64,000 nucleotides of DNA from the NCBI GenBank assembly GCA_028825445.1, contig JAPKAD010000007.1:1-64000 (forward strand), in the 5' to 3' direction. Shown in pieces: positions 9,390 to 17,734 of this stretch (the stretch's first letter is position 1; each line of letters starts with the position of its first letter). A program made the position numbers and the translations under genes. The notes beneath the pieces are model-generated. The model was not told the DNA's origin and made no database searches. It saw only the letters and a program-made list of their open reading frames with translations. The stretch comes from Octadecabacter sp. GTDB taxonomy: Bacteria > Pseudomonadota > Alphaproteobacteria > Rhodobacterales > Rhodobacteraceae.

Positions 9390-10322
9390 CTACGTCCCTG
9401 CCACATCTGAAAGAAACACGCCTGTTATTGTGCCAACATCACTTTGTATCACAAAAGTCCCACCAACTTTTTCAGGTAATGCAGGGCGTGTGGCAGGCGC
9501 AAACAGCGAGGATTCAAACATTGAATTTAGAGGTACAGGTGTCTGATCTGTTTGAAATGGCGGTGTTGCTGCGTTGCTCTCTGATTTTGTAGTAACCCTG
9601 CCTTCGCCACTGCTGACCAAACGCGCACCACACTGATACAAGTTGGTCCAGCTAAGTGATTCAAATGGCAAATCTGCGCCAAGGCCTGATACCGTGAAAT
9701 GAGCGCGTTTTTCTCCATACCCTGTGGACATTTCAAACGTCCCCGTGCTGGTTGCGGAAAGTGGAGAGCCATCTGGAGATTGAGTAAAAAGTGATACGTC
9801 GATGCGCCCAGCAAAGGTCTGCGAGCCTGAGGTCGGAATTTCAAACTCCGCCATGGTTGGTCCAACAACAAGCGGTCCCGTATATTCAATTTTGTTGGCA
9901 CGGTAAGCAAGTGCATAGACGTTTGGCAATGTGCTTTCAGGGGCAAAGCCCGCATGTAGTGTTGCAGTTGAGCGGTGAGATCCTGTCAGAGTGTCGTCTT
10001 CGTTGCGGTCTTTAAGGCGGCGTAATGCAGTATCATCAATGATAAGGGAACGCGGCAAACCTGCCCGACTTTCGCGGCCATTGATGAACAAAAGATCAAA
10101 CCCAAGTGGAGCAATTATAGGTCGACGCAGATAGGCACCGGCCAGTCTGCGTCCTTCGCGCGATGTTAACGTGCAAGGTTGATCCAGCACTAAGCCTAAA
10201 ATCTGTGCTGTTTCATTGCCTTTAACTGCATCTACGATACCTTCGCAGGCAATTAAAAGTGTCACCATACCCAGTAAAATGAGCTTTTTACCAAATTGCC
10301 CGATGATCCCTAAATCTTGCAT
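9390..10322 (-). CDS. Predicted lipoprotein embedded in the eCIS operon
   Basis: A 310-aa protein with a type II signal peptide: positive residues Lys12-Lys13, a hydrophobic stretch 14-25, and the lipobox L-I-A-C with Cys26 as the predicted lipidated residue. The mature part is rich in short beta strands with Gly/Thr/Ser. The segment around 155-225 ('TFAGRIDVSLF', 'GTFEMSTGYGEKRAHFTVSGLG') resembles the beta-barrel of transferrin-binding-protein-B-like surface lipoproteins, but this is a weak resemblance. It lies between the gp25 gene (5 nt gap) and the Pvc11-like gene (3 nt gap) on the same strand, so it should be co-expressed with the particle. I know of no standard Afp/PVC component of this kind. 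It could anchor the particle to a membrane, protect the producer, or be an accessory insert. Confidence 0.7.
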   Translation of the reverse strand: MQDLGIIGQFGKKLILLGMVTLLIACEGIVDAVKGNETAQILGLVLDQPCTLTSREGRRLAGAYLRRPIIAPLGFDLLFINGRESRAGLPRSLIIDDTALRRLKDRNEDDTLTGSHRSTATLHAGFAPESTLPNVYALAYRANKIEYTGPLVVGPTMAEFEIPTSGSQTFAGRIDVSLFTQSPDGSPLSATSTGTFEMSTGYGEKRAHFTVSGLGADLPFESLSWTNLYQCGARLVSSGEGRVTTKSESNAATPPFQTDQTPVPLNSMFESSLFAPATRPALPEKVGGTFVIQSDVGTITGVFLSDVAGT

Positions 10323-10327
10323 ATGTG

Positions 10328-10765
10328 TTAGACCGCCAGCACGGGCGTATCAGACACTAGGGTGCCTTCGTTGATATAGAAGGGAAATACCATGTTTGAG
10401 CGCGCGTTAGTCTGATCAATGGTATATTCCAACTGTACAGATATGCGCCCGTCTAGCCAGTCAACCACGTTGGCGCTGACCTCGATAAGAGTGATCCGCG
10501 ACTCATAATATAAGATTGCCTGTCTAATTGCCGTTTCGATAGCGGCGCGAGTGGTGCCATTTATAACTTCAAATACAAAATCTTGCAGGCGGCAGCCATA
10601 GCCAGGGTGCATGATCCGTTCACCTGGTCTTGTGGACATTAAAATGCGAAGGCTCTCAATAATATCTAGGTCATTTTGAACCAAGTTCGCTTTGCCATTG
10701 TTGGAATCAAAGCGAGGCGGGAAGGCCCACCCTCGCCCCTGGAAACCTGCGTCTTCAGCGTTCAT
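10328..10765 (-). CDS. eCIS baseplate protein, gp25/Afp9-like
   Basis: A 145-aa protein of the T4 gp25-like family (gpW/gp25 lysozyme-fold domain, not enzymatic in this role). The family pattern is clear: 'GWAFPPRF' near residue 12, 'IIESLRILMSTRPGERIMHPGYG' at about 35-57 and 'AIRQAILYYESRI' at about 78-92. In contractile tails this protein joins baseplate wedge to sheath and nucleates sheath assembly. It follows the PAAR gene by 3 nt, reversing the Afp9-Afp10 order of the Serratia locus. Confidence 0.92.
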   Translation of the reverse strand: MNAEDAGFQGRGWAFPPRFDSNNGKANLVQNDLDIIESLRILMSTRPGERIMHPGYGCRLQDFVFEVINGTTRAAIETAIRQAILYYESRITLIEVSANVVDWLDGRISVQLEYTIDQTNARSNMVFPFYINEGTLVSDTPVLAV

Positions 10766-10768
10766 ACG

Positions 10769-11059
10769 CTAACCTCCAATCATCACGTTTGGCGCGCCGA
10801 GGGCGATGATGCCGCCATGCGCCGTTGAGTCACCCATGCGGGCTGCAGGTTTGCCGCCAATCATCACCGTAGTAGAGCCATTGGCGATAGTTGTTGGTGG
10901 CCCCACGCAGATGCAATTGTCTCCCACAATAGCGGCGGGTAATTTCGCTATCAATACTGTTGCTTCCCCCGGTCCGAGGATCGGTCCCCCAACATGTGGT
11001 ACAGGTCCAGTACTCATTGGGCAAAATTGCATGTCTGTTAGTCTGGCTGCTGGTGGCAT
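10769..11059 (-). CDS. PAAR-domain spike tip protein
   Basis: A 96-aa protein that is essentially one PAAR domain: 'MPPAARLTD' at the start, then 'PHVGGPILG', 'VGDNCICVGP', 'IANGSTTVMIGGKPAARMGDSTAHGG' and a closing 'PNVMIGG'. His and Cys residues typical of the metal site at the needle tip are present. It should cap the VgrG-like spike encoded immediately upstream (21 nt gap) and may carry cargo. A good ribosome binding site (GGGGAGGG) precedes the ATG. No C-terminal toxin extension is present, so this is a plain tip. Confidence 0.95.
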   Translation of the reverse strand: MPPAARLTDMQFCPMSTGPVPHVGGPILGPGEATVLIAKLPAAIVGDNCICVGPPTTIANGSTTVMIGGKPAARMGDSTAHGGIIALGAPNVMIGG

Positions 11060-11080
11060 AATTTACCCTCCCCTTCGTTT

Positions 11081-12847
11081 CTAATTTATCATCACCATGG
11101 CGCCTTTGATGGTGGTTTGTCCCGAGGCAGATACTTCGGCAGTGGCGCCACCTTTACCTGTAAATGCCTCAGCGCCATCGCAGGTAACATTCGCACCTGT
11201 TATGCTTGCGTCTTGCCCTGCGGTTACATCAATTTTGCCGCTCGCATTTAATGTGATGTCGCTAGTGGAGTCCAAGGTAATGCCCTTATCGTCCAATGTG
11301 ATTGTGTTGCCATTGCTGTCGGTTAATTTAATTGCGGTTCCGTCATCGTCCAGCACAATGCTGTGGCCACCGGGTGTTTCCAGCGACAGGATTTTCTTTT
11401 CATCGTCAAATTCAATCTTTAGTTTTTCTGGTGTTATAATCATTTTTATAAAGTTGTCTTCTGTCGCCTCCAACGGTCGCGCGGCCGTGGCGTTGTGAAG
11501 TGATCCAAGAATTACTGGTGCATTGGGATCGTCGTGCAGAAAACCTACCAGAACCTCATCGTTTATCTCAGGCAAAAACTGGATGCCGGCGTCGCTTGTC
11601 GCATATGGCGTGCCCATTCTGGCCCAGACCAGTGTTTCGGGATCATCACTCAGCAATGGCAGTTTGATCTGAATGCGGTCTTTGTTGTCAGGGTCCTCGT
11701 GGCGTTTAACAACTACTCCAATCTGTAACCCTGGCACTGGTGTGGCAATTCCTGATGCTTGAGGTCTGGCCAGTCGAGGCGTGTCTGACACCCAGTCAAG
11801 GGGCAGCCCCATCCGGACTCGCGTGGTCCAGCTTCCACCTTCAATCTGATTAGTTAGGCCTGACACAAAGGCTACGCCGCTAAAACGATCGCTTGCGTTT
11901 TTGATTTCAAGCATATCTCCAGGAGCAATTGCACCAGATCCTATAAAACTACAACTGCCGTAGATCGCATCCAAGCCAGCGCGCATCATGCGCGCTTTGG
12001 CGAAAGATTTTAGCGCCGCATCAGAGGTATCTGCACCAATGGGGGTGGTCATTTCTCGTGGGCCGAGTACGCCAGCAATGATGCTGGCAGCTGTGTTTCC
12101 TATAGATGGGTCAGTCATTTGCGCCTCAGCACCTGTGACTACGGTTTGTGTCGTGGAATTCCATGCAATGTAAGTTGCACGTTCAATCATGCGTTGGCTG
12201 TCGATAGTCGCATCGTAGGTGATAATATCAACCCCAAGTGTTACCGTTAGTGCGGCTTTCTTCGAGAGGTCGGGAGCATTCACAGTAATTTTACCCGCAT
12301 CAACTTTGACCAGAAGACCGTTACGATCAGCCAGAAGACGCAAAAAATCCCAGTCAGATGAGTCAACCCTTAGCTGATCCCATGTCAACGTTGTGGGTTC
12401 TACAACAGACTGAAGTCCAGCATCATCGATAATCGCAGTTATGATGTCGCTATCTTTTTTTTCATTATATTTGACAGATTTGCGGACTTCGGTTAATTTC
12501 ATCGACTTGTCGCGGCAAAACAGTTCCAGCGACGTACCACGTTGGCTGTCCATCCGCAGACGTGTGTTCACAACGATGCCTTTAAAAACCATAGCTTCGG
12601 TTTCGTCGCCATAATACGTGGCAATTTCTATATCGCTACCAATTTTGAATTCATCAGAGTCAACCTCTGCGAATTCTTCAATCTCCACACCTTCTGACTG
12701 GATGGCAACCATGGCTTCAGGAATCCGGCCTATATCTTTATCGATCCGTACAGATGTGATCATCGTGTTTTCCGGTATCAAGGAGCCGTTCAATTTGATG
12801 GACAAGCCAAGGGGTCCAGTCGCACCGGCATCTGGACTGTTAGACAT
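11081..12847 (-). CDS. eCIS spike protein, VgrG / gpV-like (Afp8/Pvc8)
   Basis: A 588-aa protein. I choose the ATG at 12847, 8-9 nt after AAAGGAG, over an in-frame ATG 18 codons upstream with no such site. Residues 1-370 have the gp27-like hub pattern (phage late control gene D protein), including 'SSDWDFLRLLADRNGLLV'. Residues ~375-460 form the gp5 OB-fold ('QIGVVVKRHEDPDNKDRIQIKLPLL', 'EVLVGFLHDDPNAPVILGSL'). The rest is a repetitive beta-helix needle ('DSNGNTITLDDKGITLDSTSDITL'). It forms the central spike and receives the PAAR tip. Its start overlaps the end of the LysM gene by 8 nt. Confidence 0.93.
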   Translation of the reverse strand: MSNSPDAGATGPLGLSIKLNGSLIPENTMITSVRIDKDIGRIPEAMVAIQSEGVEIEEFAEVDSDEFKIGSDIEIATYYGDETEAMVFKGIVVNTRLRMDSQRGTSLELFCRDKSMKLTEVRKSVKYNEKKDSDIITAIIDDAGLQSVVEPTTLTWDQLRVDSSDWDFLRLLADRNGLLVKVDAGKITVNAPDLSKKAALTVTLGVDIITYDATIDSQRMIERATYIAWNSTTQTVVTGAEAQMTDPSIGNTAASIIAGVLGPREMTTPIGADTSDAALKSFAKARMMRAGLDAIYGSCSFIGSGAIAPGDMLEIKNASDRFSGVAFVSGLTNQIEGGSWTTRVRMGLPLDWVSDTPRLARPQASGIATPVPGLQIGVVVKRHEDPDNKDRIQIKLPLLSDDPETLVWARMGTPYATSDAGIQFLPEINDEVLVGFLHDDPNAPVILGSLHNATAARPLEATEDNFIKMIITPEKLKIEFDDEKKILSLETPGGHSIVLDDDGTAIKLTDSNGNTITLDDKGITLDSTSDITLNASGKIDVTAGQDASITGANVTCDGAEAFTGKGGATAEVSASGQTTIKGAMVMIN

Positions 12848-13547
12848 TTTGGGCTCCTTTGCCACGCATTGGTGGGAACCGCAGCAGTGTGTTAGGTTCA
12901 AGGTCGCGGAAATTATCTAGATCGTTGTGGCGCGCAATCGCGAGGTATTTGCCCGCGTCTTTATAGATCCTGTGGCACAGCATCGGAAGAGTATCACCAG
13001 TCTGCACGCGAACGACATGAGTCAAATCTGGCGAGCTTCGCTTAGCTTCTAATGCTTCTTGTGCAGCCGTTACAGCCTGAATGAAACTCAGCTGGATTTT
13101 AGCACGAAGCGCGGCTCCTTCTGGGTGAAATAAAGTATATTCCACGTTCATTGACGTTAGCCTACCAAAAAATTCTTTAAGCCCATCGCCCCAGACAATT
13201 TTCACTGCTGTTGGTTCATGTGCCTCTCCGTCGTAATCATAGGCAATCTTGCGAAGTTTTTCGATCTGCTGGGCTACTGTTTGATCCGCACTGTCGGGGA
13301 CCACTCCTGTACCATCGACGATCAACGTGAATGAGACTTTCTCTGGATCGGCCATAGAATATTTTGGAATGGGCGCAGACTTTCCCACGGGTGTGTCCCT
13401 GTCACCATTTGTGCCAGTATATTGGAGCGCATAGTCATGCTTGTAGCTTTCGGGGTTAATCGTAGCCTCAAAGGTATTCGCGGTCCCGCCTTTTGGCACG
13501 ATTTTATCTATCTGCATTGAGCAGCGGTATAACGTTAATTTAGCCAT
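12840..13547 (-). CDS. eCIS LysM baseplate/tube-adaptor protein (Afp7/Pvc7-like)
   Basis: A 235-aa protein starting at the ATG at 13547, which follows GAGGTGAAG and begins 'MAKLTLYRC'. A longer in-frame reading up to 13718 overlaps the upstream small gene and has non-protein-like sequence. Residues 20-150 match the N-terminal domain of the T4 gp53-/Pvc7-like family ('GGTANTFEATINPESYKHDYALQY' region, 'KVSFTLIVDGTG'). The C-terminal ~50 residues are a LysM domain ('VVRVQTGDTLPMLCHRIY ... NTLLRFPP'). In contractile tails it connects the spike hub to the wedges and tube. Confidence 0.92.
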   Translation of the reverse strand: MAKLTLYRCSMQIDKIVPKGGTANTFEATINPESYKHDYALQYTGTNGDRDTPVGKSAPIPKYSMADPEKVSFTLIVDGTGVVPDSADQTVAQQIEKLRKIAYDYDGEAHEPTAVKIVWGDGLKEFFGRLTSMNVEYTLFHPEGAALRAKIQLSFIQAVTAAQEALEAKRSSPDLTHVVRVQTGDTLPMLCHRIYKDAGKYLAIARHNDLDNFRDLEPNTLLRFPPMRGKGAQNV

Positions 13548-13551
13548 AACT

Positions 13552-13725
13552 TCACCTCTCGCGCGCGCGGCGGTCAGATTCAGCCAGTATGTCGTCAATT
13601 TCGCGAAGCAACATACGGCGAAACAAGTCCAGTTCAGTTTGTAATTCTTTTGTATTGTTGTGCATAGGCGCGCTTGTTGGCCCGAACTGGCCGCGAAGAA
13701 CCAAGGTCCCGATCTCAACCGCCAT
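13552..13725 (-). CDS. Small DUF5908-family eCIS protein (Afp6/Pvc6-like position)
   Basis: A 57-aa gene starting at ATG 13725 and ending TGA 13552, between the second tube gene and the LysM gene. It reads 'MAVEIGTLVLRGQF', a variable middle, then an amphipathic helix 'ELDLFRRMLLREIDDIL' ending in charged residues. This layout (short 'xxIEIxxLVIR' strand followed by one helix) and the location are those of DUF5908 proteins found beside LysM genes in eCIS clusters. It sits 3 nt after the tube gene stop. Its role in the particle is not established. Confidence 0.82.
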   Translation of the reverse strand: MAVEIGTLVLRGQFGPTSAPMHNNTKELQTELDLFRRMLLREIDDILAESDRRARER

Positions 13726-13728
13726 GTT

Positions 13729-14193
13729 TTAGGTCCTTATTATTTGATTGCAGGCTAATTCTATTGTTTCGATAACCAGTTCGTTTTTCATCGCGTCAAA
13801 CGTTGTTACGTCCCATTTGATTGGCCACGCGTTTTGCACATTAAATTCGCGCTGCGTGTCGCCTTCACGGTCTAACAGTTTGATTATAAGATCCATGGGC
13901 TCAATCTTTTTAACTAAACCTCCCTCGATGGTGTCCTTGCACCATTCCATAAGGTCATCTCTTGCTGGTTCCAGGCCGCGCTTTAATTTTAGTGTACCTT
14001 GCTTAACAGATGTTGGAAGGCGGTGTTGAAAGTCGTTCACACCACCTTCCAACACCGTTTCCACATCGATTGAACTGTCTAACCCGGAGACTTCTTGAAA
14101 CGCCGCCGCACTAACTGAACGTGACTTCCCTGAGAATGTCACCTCAAATCTGAACGCGGTGGGAATGTCCCAAAGATCCTCTGGATTAGGCAT
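13729..14193 (-). CDS. eCIS inner tube protein 2 (gp19-like, Afp5/Pvc5 position)
   Basis: A 154-aa T4 gp19-type tail-tube protein. I choose ATG 14193 (MPNPEDLW) because the alternative ATG 33 nt upstream lies deeper within the preceding gene; even so the start overlaps the first tube gene by 8 nt. The family pattern is visible: 'FRFEVTFSG', 'AFQEVSGLDSSIDVETVLEGG', 'LKLKRGL', and a closing 'VIETIELACNQI'. The N-terminal alpha/beta tube fold should form the baseplate-proximal tube layer as Afp5 does, with the upstream paralogue making the bulk tube. The two proteins are clearly paralogous. Confidence 0.9.
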   Translation of the reverse strand: MPNPEDLWDIPTAFRFEVTFSGKSRSVSAAAFQEVSGLDSSIDVETVLEGGVNDFQHRLPTSVKQGTLKLKRGLEPARDDLMEWCKDTIEGGLVKKIEPMDLIIKLLDREGDTQREFNVQNAWPIKWDVTTFDAMKNELVIETIELACNQIIRT

Positions 14194-14635
14194 TTTCGAC
14201 GACGAACCCTTCATGCGCCAGCTCAATAGTTTCCACCGCGACTTCGTTGCCTTCGGCCTTTAGTTCGGTACCGGTAATTTTGGTAGGGAAGACATTGACA
14301 AACTTCCAAACCATTGTTGGTGCGCCTTCTTGATCGAGTAGCGATATCACCATGTCTTTGCGTTCAATGGTGTTCATTTTAATTGTACTAAACCAATCAA
14401 ACAATTTGTTATCTTTAGCAAAAATACCCTTTTTTAGCGTTACATTGGATGATTTTAACATCCCGGGCATCTTGATGCTTGAAAAGACCTTGCTGTTGCC
14501 TGCACGGTATTCAATAACTTCTGTTTCGATATCAAGTCCGGACACTTCTTGACATGCCATTGCTTCGCCGCCAATTTCGACGTTGAAGCTGAACTTCGGA
14601 AGGGGCCAGATGTCGTCTTGAGCTTCGCCTGCCAT
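14186..14635 (-). CDS. eCIS inner tube protein 1 (gp19-like, Afp1/Pvc1-like)
   Basis: A 149-aa gp19-type tube protein with the family landmarks 'FSFNVEIGG', 'ACQEVSGLDIETEVIEYRAGN', 'VTLKKGIF', 'WKFVNVFPTKITGTELKAEGNEVAVETIELAHEGF'. Hexameric rings of this protein would stack to form the lumen through which cargo moves. It lies 21 nt downstream of the sheath gene. Here the order is sheath-tube-tube, with no tube gene ahead of the sheath as in the Serratia Afp locus. Confidence 0.93.
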   Translation of the reverse strand: MAGEAQDDIWPLPKFSFNVEIGGEAMACQEVSGLDIETEVIEYRAGNSKVFSSIKMPGMLKSSNVTLKKGIFAKDNKLFDWFSTIKMNTIERKDMVISLLDQEGAPTMVWKFVNVFPTKITGTELKAEGNEVAVETIELAHEGFVVENA

Positions 14636-14656
14636 CAGGGAATCTCCTTTCTAAAT

Positions 14657-16990
14657 TCAGGATTTTTGCATTTGCTGTTGGAACGTGATTTCGATGAATT
14701 CTGCTGGGCGGACGATGGCCACTAGAACAGTGATCAACAGTTTACCTTCGAGGATATCCACTGGAGTCATCGTGCTGCCGAGACCCACGTGAACGCTGAA
14801 CGCATCTTCGGGTATTGACCCAGCTAAACCTCCTGCTTTCCAAACTCCAGTTAGGAAGTTTTCAATCATTGCTTTGAGATTTACCCAAGTATTTGCGGTG
14901 TTGGGTTCAAAGACATAGGCCTTAGATGCAAGTTTGATCGATTCCTGCAACATGATCATTGTGCGACGAACGTTGACGTAACGCCAATCGAGGCTGTTGC
15001 CATCTAGGGTTCGTGCGCCCCAGACCAGTGTGCCTTCGCCTACAAAGGGACGTATGGCATTGATTGATTTGCCAGTTGTCGAAACGTTAAGATCTTCTTG
15101 TTGTCTGTGATCAATATTTACCATTGGTCCCGTGACCGCACTGACTGAAACATTTGCCGGTGCTTTCCACACGCCACGGCTATTATCTGTCGCCGAATAT
15201 ATACCTGCCATCGCCGCTGCAGGTGGCATCGTATTCATGTATTTTGTGACTGCATTCATTACATCAGTATATAATGGCACAATCGCGCGCATCGTTTTAT
15301 CAATTGTTTTGGCCATGTCATCGGGCGTGTCATCTGTCGACACAACTTCGTCCACAAGGATCTTGAGATCGTTGCGCTTCGAAGCGACTTCTCCCTTTGA
15401 CGTAATATATTGGACCGCAACTTCAGCCCCTTTGAAGGTTGGATTTGCGGCAAACGTGACTTTGTCTCCCGCTGCAGTCCAAGTCCCGATTCCGGGAAGA
15501 CTGCGTGTTTTACCCTCAACTGATATAACAGCTTTTACCTGCGCGTCGGTCACCGCTTTTTTAAGTTCTGGCGTTGAAGAAGGTGCGTCTGTTAGCGCCT
15601 TTTGTGCGGTCTGGACGTCAGGGTCATCTTTATAAACTGCAGATTTGTCTATAGGGTCAGCATCCACGAACTTGACGGAGCCCGGATCCATATCGTCAGT
15701 TAAAGTAAGCGAGATTTCTGCACCAGCCTCTATTGACGCCTTGGCAATAACACTGTTGCCAACCACAACTGAGATTTTCTTTTCACCAGTCTGCACGTCT
15801 TCGTTGTCTGTCACAATGACACCGAATGAGCCTTGCATTTCTCCATCAACACTATGGATAAAGCTGATCGTACCGTCGTCAATTTCAGCTTGACTGAATG
15901 TATAAATAGGCTTGGTTTTCGCAGCACCACGAACCAATGTACCAGCCATTGCCCCCGTCAGCATCGCGCGATCATCTTCATTCATATTGTCTGATGCGCC
16001 GACGACTTTATAGATCAAATCGATAGCGTCAGCTTGGTCATCTTCTGCTTTGAGGTCCTTAGGTAGGAGCTTGACAGTTCCACCAGCCGTCACTGAAATG
16101 GTCAAATCACCTTTGACCTCGGCCTTGCCAACTTTCAAGATTTCGGGTGTGATTTCCTTGTCCATTGATACAGAGCGTTTTAAAAGTGAAATTAAAAGTT
16201 TACGACTGGTAATTTCGACATTTTCAAATGTAAAATCACGGTTTTGAAAAACAGCACTGTCCAGCCAAGGGTAGTAGGCTGCCCCGTAATCCAATGCTTT
16301 GGTGCCAACATCACCGCGGAAACATTTAACCGGCTTACCCCTTGGTCCATCCAGTTCCAAATAGCCACCGTGTACATCTAGAATTGAGAAACGGTTTCGC
16401 ATTTCTGCGCCGCAATGCGCGAGCATCGCCTGCTGGACCTTTGCGGCGTTTTGACGGTTCAGCCGAGTAGTCTCGGGAATGACGACCATCGTGACTTCAG
16501 GTTCCTTCTCAAGTCCTTTTATTCCCCTAAGCATGGCTTCGCTATCGATTGGGGCTGTGTAATCTCCGATCGCCGTAATGTAGCATGTTCCGCCTCCATT
16601 GAGGAAAAACATCCGCATCGCCGAATACAGTGAGTAGGCTGTGTTAGTTTGAATTAGTTCGTACTTTTCGGGGCCACGTGGACCAATGACAGTGAACTCA
16701 GCCTGCGGAAGCATTGCGGCAGCGGCTGGATCTGCACCATCGGCGTAGGGGTTTTTCGTACGCTCTTTGAACGGTTTAAGATCAAATATAGGCCGTGGCG
16801 CACCACCAAATTTTGCTGCATAATCTGAAAATGTGGTGATGCGGTGTGGCGTGTTCCAGAGCGGTACGTTGCCGTTCATCGCCTTTTCAGTATAGCCAAT
16901 AAATGCGGGAACTGCGGTGGCAACCTGTACCACCGAATTGGGGAACGCGCTTTTCTCTACAATGTAGACGCCAGGGGTTTTCATGGCCAT
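14657..16990 (-). CDS. eCIS contractile sheath protein with large inserted beta-domain region
   Basis: A 777-aa tail-sheath protein, far longer than ordinary eCIS sheaths (about 350-500). Residues 1-270 are the sheath N-terminus ('KTPGVYIVEKSAFPNSV', 'VPAFIGYTEKA', 'NGGGTCYI', 'DVHG'), and residues ~565-777 are the sheath C-terminus ('GVWKAPAN', 'IRPFVGEGTLVWGARTLDG', 'WRYVNVRRTMIMLQESI', 'IVRPAEFIEITFQQQMQ'). Between them residues ~285-560 are an insertion not needed for the sheath fold. It contains a strand pattern like chondroitin-sulfate-proteoglycan repeats (361-397, 'YTFSQAEIDDGTISFIH') and one like CshA-type fibril repeats (501-535, 'GTWTAAGDKVTFAANPTFKG'). It is the only sheath gene in the window. 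Confidence 0.93.
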   Translation of the reverse strand: MAMKTPGVYIVEKSAFPNSVVQVATAVPAFIGYTEKAMNGNVPLWNTPHRITTFSDYAAKFGGAPRPIFDLKPFKERTKNPYADGADPAAAAMLPQAEFTVIGPRGPEKYELIQTNTAYSLYSAMRMFFLNGGGTCYITAIGDYTAPIDSEAMLRGIKGLEKEPEVTMVVIPETTRLNRQNAAKVQQAMLAHCGAEMRNRFSILDVHGGYLELDGPRGKPVKCFRGDVGTKALDYGAAYYPWLDSAVFQNRDFTFENVEITSRKLLISLLKRSVSMDKEITPEILKVGKAEVKGDLTISVTAGGTVKLLPKDLKAEDDQADAIDLIYKVVGASDNMNEDDRAMLTGAMAGTLVRGAAKTKPIYTFSQAEIDDGTISFIHSVDGEMQGSFGVIVTDNEDVQTGEKKISVVVGNSVIAKASIEAGAEISLTLTDDMDPGSVKFVDADPIDKSAVYKDDPDVQTAQKALTDAPSSTPELKKAVTDAQVKAVISVEGKTRSLPGIGTWTAAGDKVTFAANPTFKGAEVAVQYITSKGEVASKRNDLKILVDEVVSTDDTPDDMAKTIDKTMRAIVPLYTDVMNAVTKYMNTMPPAAAMAGIYSATDNSRGVWKAPANVSVSAVTGPMVNIDHRQQEDLNVSTTGKSINAIRPFVGEGTLVWGARTLDGNSLDWRYVNVRRTMIMLQESIKLASKAYVFEPNTANTWVNLKAMIENFLTGVWKAGGLAGSIPEDAFSVHVGLGSTMTPVDILEGKLLITVLVAIVRPAEFIEITFQQQMQKS

Positions 16991-17005
16991 TTCTAGGATA
17001 CTCCT

Positions 17006-17734
17006 TTAAAAAATCGAGATAAAAATGTCAGATTGAACGAAAGTCTGTGAGGATCCCGGCACAGGAACTGACACAAATTCGTGTCCCGCTGCAGGAAGCA
17101 CTGGGACGAGTGTTTTTGATCCAAATAAGCTGGGGGTCTTGAGCGCAAAGCGCTGTGTCGCCCTAGCGCGTGCTGGAAGGGCCGTGCGAGATCGCAAAAC
17201 ATGAGCGAGGCGACCATCGGGAAGTGGGACTGGGTCAATTTGATCGAAGAATATTTCTTCTTCCGGGTCTTCAATAATCGCAGATTTACTGCCGGGGCCA
17301 ATAACGTGATAAGCCCAGAAAGAAGTTACAGCGTCAAAGCTGATTGTAACGCGTCGACCTTGAGTTTGTGGTGCGACCCGCAAAAGTGCCAGCACCAAGT
17401 CACCCATTTTTTGCACCCCTGATGTCCCCGATAGTGGATTGAAATCCACGTCATTTTTACTATCAGGTACAGTGATAACTGGACATTCAAGCCAATCCGC
17501 GCCTTTGGTCACTGCTATTACACTTAGATCGGTTGGCTTTATCGCGAATTCGAGTACTGAAGGCACCTCTGTTGCGTCGGCGATGACAAGTACATCCTCG
17601 CCCTGACGGCGAATAAGAAGTCCCTGTGCAGCAAATGCAACAGCATCGTTGGGAACAATATTTATGGGAATTGGATTCGCTTGATAATAGCTGTGCCGCA
17701 CTTTTAAGCGCAGAATTTCACGGTATGTTCCCAC
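17006..17734 (-). CDS. Unknown protein of the eCIS operon, between DUF4255 and sheath genes
   Basis: A 242-aa protein starting with GTG at 17734, which shares one base with the TAG stop of the DUF4255 gene (TAGTG). I do not recognise a named domain. The N-terminus 'YREILRLKVRHSYYQANPIPINIVPND' followed by 'LLIRRQGEDVLVIAD' is strand-rich, and the C-terminal half has Pro/Ala-rich segments and ends in hydrophobic 'SDIFISIF'. No signal peptide, membrane segment or catalytic motif is evident. I recall proteins of similar N-terminal flavour beside sheath/cap genes in other eCIS loci, so it is probably a structural or assembly factor. The gap to the sheath start is 15 nt. Confidence 0.6.
   Translation of the reverse strand: MGTYREILRLKVRHSYYQANPIPINIVPNDAVAFAAQGLLIRRQGEDVLVIADATEVPSVLEFAIKPTDLSVIAVTKGADWLECPVITVPDSKNDVDFNPLSGTSGVQKMGDLVLALLRVAPQTQGRRVTISFDAVTSFWAYHVIGPGSKSAIIEDPEEEIFFDQIDPVPLPDGRLAHVLRSRTALPARARATQRFALKTPSLFGSKTLVPVLPAAGHEFVSVPVPGSSQTFVQSDIFISIF

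Noticed and set aside
15132-15635. A 167-codon plus-strand frame
   Set aside because: It lies fully opposite the sheath gene, in the insertion region, and has no ribosome binding site or protein-like pattern.
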